Positions 57,406 to 64,000 of a DNA stretch of 64,000 nt are shown piece after piece. Position 1 is the stretch's first letter; the number at the start of each line of letters is the position of its first letter. A model generated the notes under the pieces. That model was not told the origin of the DNA and ran no database searches. It worked only from the letters and a program-made list of their open reading frames with translations. Made by a program: the position numbers and the translations under genes. Source of the DNA: Symmetrospora coprosmae (taxonomy: Eukaryota > Basidiomycota > Cystobasidiomycetes > Symmetrosporaceae); the NCBI GenBank assembly GCA_008802785.1, contig VUYT01000037.1, positions 1 to 64,000 on the forward strand. Reading direction: 5' to 3'.

Positions 57406-60400
57406 CTACGATGCGGCGAGGCGTCTGCCTTGCTCGTCAACCTTGGCTTGCTGTCTGTGCAGAGCTAGGCGAGCGCCAAGGCTCTGCCGCGCTGTACTCG
57501 AGCGCGTCTGCCGCGCGGATGATGCGACCGTGGGTGCAGTCACTGTTGATCCTCCTCCCTCGCCTGATGCAGCACAGCTGAGGTTCCCGCTGCTCATGCC
57601 CCGCCGCATGGTTGCCCCTGTAATGGTGGCGGCCGCCGCCTGAGCAGCAGCGATGGCTCGCAGCGGCTGGGATGACGAAGCCTTCTTCTTGATGAAGGGC
57701 GAAGGGAGATTCTCCTCGTCCTCCATGTTCCAGCGTGGCGCAGCCGTTGAGGTTATCGAGGGGATGTTCTGATGTGTCATACCCTGACCTTGCTGCGTGC
57801 CATTCGCGTACAGCGACAGAGCTGACATGGACGCAACGCTGTGAAGTTGAGGCGGTGCTGTCGATGTTCGCGCTGGTGCTGTCGGCCGCTTTGAGGGCGA
57901 GGCGTGCGCATGCACATTGGACACGGCCGCAATCGACGCAGCCGAGTTGCTGCGCCGGGTGGACCCCTCGGCTGCCGAGGACGACGATGGTCTCCCATGC
58001 GTATGCAGGTGGTGCATGAAGCTTGTTTGTGCCGCAGACGCGGACTGAGGCACGATGGCCGCCTGCCTCGACGAGCCCAAAGTAGCCGGCGGGAATTGGC
58101 GTACACTGGGCGAGTCTCGTGCTCCACCAGACGTCTTCAAATTGTGCATCGACTTTGACGTCGCGATCCGCCTGCGTGCCTCCGTATTGCTCGGAGTGCC
58201 CGGCATGCCTTTCACGGGTGTCTCGCCATCGACCACCATCGCCATCAGGCTCTGGCTCGACATTCTCTTCGAGAGGGTGTTGAGGCCAATCCTGTCGAGC
58301 GAGCGACTGGTTCAGCCGAAGACGATATGGATAGGTCGCGCCGAAGTTATGACTTACATGGACCGGCGCTCTTCTACGGGCCGTCTCGGGACCAAGCTGG
58401 GCCGGCTTGCGACTCGCTGCATTGTGCGAGAGCTCGCATCCGACGCGCTCGGCGACGGTGCCATAACGATGCTCGCCGCAGAGGGCGATGGGACCATGCC
58501 GCGATCCGGGAAGGCCACACCCATGCCAGGCGCCGACACGCCGGCCGCCTGCGCCAGCAGGTTGATCTCCTTCTGGTCCATCAGAGGGGAGTTGTCACGG
58601 CTACTCGGTGCAGTCGACGTGCTTCCCTGTGACGACGAGGACGACGACGAGATCTGGTACGATTGGAACGTCGAGTATGCCTGCTGCAGCCGCATCTGCT
58701 GTTCGGCGAGATCAGACCGCTCAATCGCCAGATCGCGTTCACGAGCCAGAAGCAGCTGCTCCCGCTCGGCGACTGCAGCTTCCCTAACTTCGACCTCGCG
58801 TCTGCACTTGAGCAGCTCCTCGTGCCTATATGAAATATGTATCGAGTCGACGTCAGTCTCCGGCGGTTTTCACTGAATTTAGGCCACACCGAAACGCACA
58901 TCCGCCGCATTTCGATGACACGCATCTGAAGCTTGACCTCATCCAGACTCTTGAGCATCTCGATGCTGGGTCGCTGCTTCGGGTCCTGCCGCAGCATGCT
59001 CTTGACCACGTCCTGCAGCGAGCGACTATATTGATTGGGCAGAGGCGGGATGCGTCCATCACGAATGAGCTTGGTGAGCTCGGCCTGTGTCCGCGCCTCG
59101 TGGAAGGGAGGGTGCCATGCACAGAGCTCGTAGATCAGGCAGCCGAGCGCCCAGATGTCGGACTTGTTATCGTATGCCTGGCTATTGATGAGCTCCGGTG
59201 ACATGTAGTAGGGCGTCTGAAGGAACCGATACTTAGCAAGCCGTTATTGGCAGGATAGATTCCGCATCTTGGACTCACGCCGACGTAGGTATTCGTAAAC
59301 GCCGCGTTCGACATGGCCTTGCTCAAGCCAAAGTCTCCCAACTTCAGGACGCCGTCCTTGTCGAGGAAGACATTTTCTGGCTTGATGTCACGGTGCAGGA
59401 TGACCTGCTTTGGGTGTCCTCGTGCGTCCAGTTCGGCATGACACATTGACAGAGCCAATGCAATCTGGGTGAGATAGGACCACACAAGCTCCTCCCGAAG
59501 CAAGGTGCTGGGAGAGCAAAGGACTCGTCAGCTGCAGTCTCGGCTCTCGCTTGCCTCTCTACGCCTCCACCCACTTCTTCCTTCGGCATCGCTGGATCTG
59601 AGCTGCCAAGTCCCCGTTGTGACAGTACTCCATGATGATGTGCAGGCGGAACTTCTGCCTGTCGACATAGCGCTCGTAGTAGCGAACAATGTTCTCGTTT
59701 GGTTCCAAGTTCTGCAGAATGTTGCTGTAGAGGGCGAGTGCGAATCAGGCCGAGCTCTCGCAGAACTGGGAAGGCAGCCAGAACGCCGACACTCACACTT
59801 CCTCGCTGAGCTGCTTCAGATCACGCTCGTCCATCCTGCCGTAGTCGAGTTCCTGTTCATTCGGGCAAGAGCGGAGCTCGCGTCAATAATAGTCACGTGC
59901 CTACTCCTCACGGGGAAAGTCCCACCTTTCTGGCCAAGACCTGGACAGAGGCGCGCCAGGAAATACAGGAGGAGCAGGAATATCAGCATGGACACAGCTT
60001 AAAGTGCGCAAGAGCTTCCCACTCACCAGCCCGTCCGTCTTTCTTGTCACCTGTGCGCGTTGGAGGATGGCCAGAGTTTGGGGTAGACAGTCAATCAATC
60101 GCGCTCGGCTCGCGACCTGCGGGTGGCCTCGCCCTCACCTTGCGAATGATGCCAAAGGTGCCCGTGCCAATGACCTCTCCGACCTCGTACAGGTCGAGCA
60201 TGCTCTGTATGCTCCCCTGTCCATTGTACGAGGCATTCTCGCTGTCCCCTTCGTGGCCTGTTGACGATGAAGCCACACTCGAAGCCGTCGAGGCCGTGTG
60301 CTGGTGGTGGTGATGGTGGTACTGAGGCTGCACCTGAGCCTGAGCCTGAGCCTGAGCCTGCTGCTGCTGTAGCTGCTGCTGGTAGGCCTGGAATTGCTGC

Positions 60401-60471
60401 ATGGACTGCTTGCGGTGAATCACCTGTGGAGCCGGCTGCCCAGAGATGCTGGGTACAGCAGAGTGTCCCAT
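57406..60471 (-). CDS. nimA: NIMA-related protein kinase
   Basis: This is a mitotic Ser/Thr kinase of the NIMA/Fin1/Kin3 family. A Q-rich leader from ATG 60471 ([36 protein letters not shown]) precedes the catalytic domain. The domain shows the glycine loop [39 protein letters not shown]-type [22 protein letters not shown], the catalytic loop [35 protein letters not shown] and [18 protein letters not shown]... and REAAVAERE form a coiled coil after the kinase domain, as in NEK2. The C-terminal half is S/A/P-rich with basic patches and ends [13 protein letters not shown] at 57406. All catalytic residues I can check (K region, HRD, DFG) are intact. About seven introns are seen. PEST-like S/T/P content fits a cell-cycle-degraded protein. 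Confidence 0.9.
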
Positions 60472-60616
60472 CTCTGCGAGGCTGCTGCTGGCCGCTGCTG
60501 CTGATCCTCCTTCAAGCCACCTCGCTGTGGGAGCCTGTCTTAGGCCGGGGCGGCTGCAGGCAGACGCGGTGATGGAGCAGTCTACTGCTACTGTCGGAGA
60601 ACAGTGCACGTCACCG

Positions 60617-60657
<41 letters not shown>

Positions 60658-61239
60658 TTGTCGTCTGTGCGAGTGGAGGAGGCAAAGAGCTGGCCAGGCG
60701 CGACTCGGACTCGCGCGCGCGGCGGCGTCTCTCTCCGCCGCCGGCCTCAGGCTGGGACGGGTGGAGGGCGAAAACAGGGTTTCGCACACGTCTGCGCGCT
60801 CTGGGCGAAACAACAACAATCAGCCCCTCGCAGCTGGCAGGCACTGACTGCCGCCACCGATCAGCAGGGAGGCAGGAGCGCTCTCGTCACACCCTCTTGC
60901 CTCCGAGTCGCTCTATGCGAGAATGCCTCCCCTCGCTACTGTACTGTACTTTGCGCGTTCAAGGCACCTGCGGAAGACGTATTGCCGGTGTTCATAGTAG
61001 CATCTGCCATGTTTGGGCCTACTAGCCAAAGCCTTTTACGCGTGCACAGAGGTAGCAGAGACGCGTGTGCATCCCTTTGCACACGACAAGACGTTGGGCG
61101 ATTGAGCAAGCTGCGAGCCATGTTTGCCCCCTCATCATCATACATGCGTGCAGAACACCGAATGATGCCAGTGAGCAGAGCCAACCCACTTCAACAAGGC
61201 TGCCACAGAAGGGACTGCGGGATGCTCTAGCGACCGCAA
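60472..61239. other. Upstream region of the kinase gene and 3' end of the RTA1-like gene
   Basis: This holds the kinase promoter and leader, and the region after the RTA1-type stop. A CAG/CTG repeat lies at 60617-60660. Frames upstream of the kinase ATG are broken by an in-frame TAG inside that repeat, so the repeat is leader or intron, not coding in the kinase frame. No other gene is seen. Confidence 0.5.
60617..60660. repeat. CTG/CAG trinucleotide repeat
   Basis: About fourteen CTG units with one CTA interruption and a TTG end lie 146 nt upstream of the kinase ATG. On the kinase strand this is CAG repeated. It is likely length-variable between strains. Confidence 0.85.
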
Positions 61240-63176
61240 TCAGACCTTGACGACGTCTGCTTCTGACGTATTTTGCCGTCCCTCCTTTGCGACTGCAGGC
61301 ACGGTCGCCGCGCCCGTAGGCAGCATCTCCTCCTCGCCGTGAACGCCGCTGGTGAAGAGCTCCGGAAACTTCAGGAACCGCGGCGGCCAGATGAAGACAA
61401 AGACAAGCAGGCCAAGGAACAGCGGTAGCTGTTGAGAGCAATGCCATGCATCAGCTCTGCGTCCTGAAGCAGCCGAAGCATGGCCACAGCTACGCACGGC
61501 ATCGAGAGCCCAGAAGTAGCCTTCCGTGACATATAGGTACTGCGCGAGACAGGAGCAGATTGAGCTTGAAATTACCCTGCGCGTAGTAAAGATACAGCGT
61601 CCACTCACACCACTGTAGCCTCCCTGGAATTCGGCCACGCGGAACGATGATCGTGTAATGAAGGCGATGCACGTCAGGAGAAGGCCGAAGTAGAGGATCC
61701 GCCAATCGACAACGGGATGCGTAGAGAATGCCTTCCACCAGACCCAGCGCGTCCGTTCGATCTGCGGGTGCTCCCGCGCGACGTTCCACTTCTCCGGATA
61801 CATTTTGCGGCTGTGGCGAATTCAGGCCCTCTTTCAGCGATGCTTCCGCAATCGCTTCGAATAGCACTGAACAGAGTATGGACTCACACTTTGAGTCCAA
61901 AGAGGATCAGGACAATCGTGTACGCCAGGAAGGATGCGAGCTGCAGACTCAGGCCTATGGTCGACACAATCTGGCCAGAGCTGCCCAGAGACGGGTTGTT
62001 CTGCGTTGAAGCCGTGATGCCTCCGCCCGCAGCCTGGATCAAGAATGTCGTCACGTCCATGATGACAAAGAATTTGACGAGTGCCGTCACGGGAAAGACG
62101 AGACAATTCTTTGTCACATCCTGGCCGAGGTAGAGCGCCAGCCGGCTCAAGCAGACATAATCGGCCGCCAGGAAGGCACACGGCTGTGGAATGCCAGGCG
62201 AACAGTACGTGGATGTCAGCGGAGAGCTCGCCGCGCTGTATAGCAAAACATGGCTATTCGGCTCACGCTGAGTAGGATGAACTGCGACAGGGGCGAGCAG
62301 AGGAGAGGCGGGTCAGCCAGGATCGGGTCGGAATAGAGGCTTATACGTGAGTACGCACCAAGGTCGAGATGATGTAGATACCTGGATAGAAGCGCAGGGT
62401 TAGCTGAAGTGCCGGCAGAGGAAGCGTGTGCGCTTGACGGTTCATGGACTTACCCAGCGAGTAAGGATCATAGTGGCATCCGATCCGCGTGAAGAACCCT
62501 ATGAGCATGCCTGCGCTTCACAAATGGGGTCAGTCAGGGAGTCCACTAGCTTGCTGGCCGTTGATGATTCGCGCACGCACAGGTGGTGCCTATCGTGAGC
62601 GTGAGCATCCACTTGTGCCGCCCGTGCCGGAAGAAGTCTGGGGTAGACAGGGGAACACGCTTCAGCTGAATGATTGTTTGCTGTACTGGACGGGACGCGC
62701 ACTCACGGCTCCACAGGAGTATGCATATCACGCCGTAAAGAGCGATGGCGATGGCAGTCAGGTCCGTTCGAGGGATGTAGCCAGCACTTTAGACGCGCGG
62801 GAGGCGGAAGGAGAGTTCAGCGCCGGACCGTACCTGACGTGAAGCGAAGTATAGTCACATCAGAGGCCTGTAGTCTTGCCGTTTTGTAAGCTGGGAGGCG
62901 ATGACGGGGAGATCAGCGGTTGTGGCGACCACGCCCGTTCCCAGGCTGCCAGAACACGCACCTGATGCAGGGCTCCGAGAGCAGCACTGCGGCCGCTGGT
63001 CATGATGATAGCAGCGCCGAGGAGCGGCGTGGTTAACAGAGAGATGCCTTCCACCTGTCTCTGATGCTGTCGCTGCGAGAGAGAGCCCGGTCCTCTGTCA
63101 AGCTTCAAGCTTTCTTACCGAAAGATGGGACGATGCCGCCGCAGGAGGCACGTGCATCCGGTACAGTAATGCGCAT
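61240..63176 (-). CDS. RTA1-family membrane protein (lipid-translocating exporter-like)
   Basis: This seven-helix fungal family (Rta1, Rsb1) is linked to sphingoid-base translocation or drug resistance. Recognised pieces in order: YIPRTDLTAIAIALYGVICILLWS (first helix with the family's Y-P start), HKWMLTLTIGTT, MLIGFFTRIGCHYDPYS (G-IGR helix), LSPCAFLAADYVCLSRLAL, NCLVFPVTALVKFFVIMDVTTFLIQAAGGG (the very typical D-TF-IQ-GGG motif), LGSSGQIVSTIGLSLQLASFLAYTIVLILFG, VDWRILYFGLLLTCIAFITRSSFRVAEFQGGYSG (signature R--FR--E---G--G) and YLYVTEGYFWALDA, then a last helix LPLFLGLLVFVFIWPPRFL. The C-terminal tail is hydrophilic. The most likely start is ATG 63176 (MRITVPDARASCGGIVPSF), but the N-terminal exon junctions between 63110 and 62830 are not resolved. 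Confidence 0.82.
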
Positions 63177-63521
63177 GGCAGCCTGAGAGAGCGGACCCTC
63201 CTGTCAACGCTTTGCAGCCTTCATTCGACTGCGCTACGATACAACAACCAGTGGGATGACTGCTTCGATACTTCTACTGCTTGGAATTGGGAACGGATCG
63301 ATGCTGAGTTGATGCCGAGAAAGGGGGTGGATTTCGGACGAGAGATTGGTCGCGAATGCGGTATTGACAGAACAAAGACGCAGAAGCCCGAGACAAGAGA
63401 AGTGCATGGAAAGGAAGGATTGGTGACCCCCAAGGGATGGCTCCACGGGAATGCGCGTGAAGGAGTGGGCGAATGGCTAACATCGGTGCATGGGCCATTT
63501 GTGCGAGGGGTGAAGACGCGG
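63177..63521. other. Spacer between RTA1-like start and RasGEF stop
   Basis: It holds the RTA1-like promoter and the RasGEF 3' end. No gene is supported in its short frames. Confidence 0.45.
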
Positions 63522-64000
63522 TTAGAGGAAGCCTGACTCGCTCAGCAGCCTGGCAACTGCGAGAGAGGCAGTCCGAAGTAATGTCAGTGCCGGTCTTGCT
63601 TAGCAAGTAGATATCACAAGGACCAAGCCAACTCACTCCGCTCATCGTCTCTCTCCCTCGGCTCAATGCGGAGACTCAGATCGTACGCTTTGGTCATCAT
63701 GTCTACCGCAGGCGAGGGCGATTTTGTAGTGACGTCCATGACTGACGATGCTGCCGAGCCTGGACCGGGACTGGGTGTAGATGCCATGCCGACGAGGGAA
63801 GCCAAAGGAGACGATGCCACCGTGGCATAGCCATTCTGCTCCTTGCTGCCTACCCTGGGCATGGCGCCGATGTTGAGCTCCAGGTTGATCCACTTGATGA
63901 GCGCTGGCACGGCTGCAAGATTGTATGGCGTGGCCTGATTCATCTGAATCTGCTGGATGCTTTCGGCCACTCGAGCCCGCTTGGCAAAGTTGATCTGGTC
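63522..64000 (-). CDS. Ras guanine-nucleotide exchange factor, 3' end only
   Basis: The right edge holds the last part of a Cdc25-homology domain: QINFAKRARVAESIQQIQMNQATPYNLAAVPALIKWINLELNIG matches the end of the catalytic RasGEF domain, where the INF-KR pattern and the QxxPYN motif are conserved. After this comes an inserted P/S/G-rich loop and AYDLSLRIEPRERDDER. A splice at 63623-63558 then gives ARLLSESGFL and a stop at 63522, the standard family ending (LLQESGFL). The insertion between NIG and AYDLSL is longer than in yeast Cdc25. The gene continues beyond the window to the right. Ras-family target (Ras1 or Rsr1-like) is not known. Confidence 0.88.

Overview
This window is nuclear DNA from a fungus, most likely a GC-rich basidiomycete of the Ustilaginomycotina or a similar smut/yeast lineage. 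The evidence is that almost every gene is cut by short introns, mostly about 50-100 nt, with GT(G/A)(A/C)G donors, CTGAC or CTAAC branch points and AG acceptors. Intergenic spaces are short, and the gene set is typical of fungi (SFT2, ATG27, GH71, RTA1, a NIMA-like kinase, SR140, an Nrd1-like protein). The genus cannot be fixed from the sequence alone. No transposon, viral relic, CRISPR array or rRNA gene was seen. One tRNA (Gly-GCC) is present.

Left part (1-10.8 kb): a sirtuin gene is cut off by a 50-nt poly-G run at the left edge. It is divergent from an XRCC4-like coiled-coil gene. Then come an ArfGAP gene and, on the minus strand, a four-RRM Nrd1-like RNA-binding protein with glutamine tracts. 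A gene-poor stretch of about 2 kb follows.

Middle (10.8-33.5 kb): a dehydratase of the IlvD/EDD family that reads like bacterial D-xylonate dehydratase; cytosolic asparaginyl-tRNA synthetase; a short-chain dehydrogenase with a mitochondrial-looking leader, head to head with an NTF2/SnoaL-like gene; an uncharacterised membrane protein with a cysteine-bearing ectodomain; a tandem pair of Hsp31/DJ-1-type genes that share a 15-nt microexon; eIF3c and ATP synthase OSCP from one divergent promoter; an MFS monocarboxylate-type transporter; the mitochondrial S-adenosylmethionine carrier; and tRNA-Gly.

Right part (33.5-64 kb): a histone-fold Dpb3/CHRAC-type protein, a COG3618 amidohydrolase (sugar lactonase type), the spliceosomal SR140 homologue, a SAM methyltransferase, ATG27, an RRM/coiled-coil protein, SFT2, the Arp2/3 subunit ARPC4 (first coding exon is only the ATG), a nucleolar FKBP (Fpr3/4), a GH71 alpha-1,3-glucanase, a zinc-independent MDR reductase, a membrane fatty-acid desaturase, a NIMA-related kinase, an RTA1-family membrane protein and the 3' end of a RasGEF gene.

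Most genes are unrelated housekeeping genes in ordinary fungal order. Possible functional links are the sugar-acid dehydratase plus lactonase (25 kb apart), the sirtuin/XRCC4-like divergent pair, and the Hsp31 tandem duplication. For eleven genes I summed the exon lengths in my model and the total is divisible by three: XRCC4-like, ArfGAP, the small protein at 21,033, dehydratase, both Hsp31, ATP5, SAM carrier, amidohydrolase, ARPC4, Fpr3 and GH71 (the last with an uncertain C-terminus). The remaining models are less exact at exon edges.
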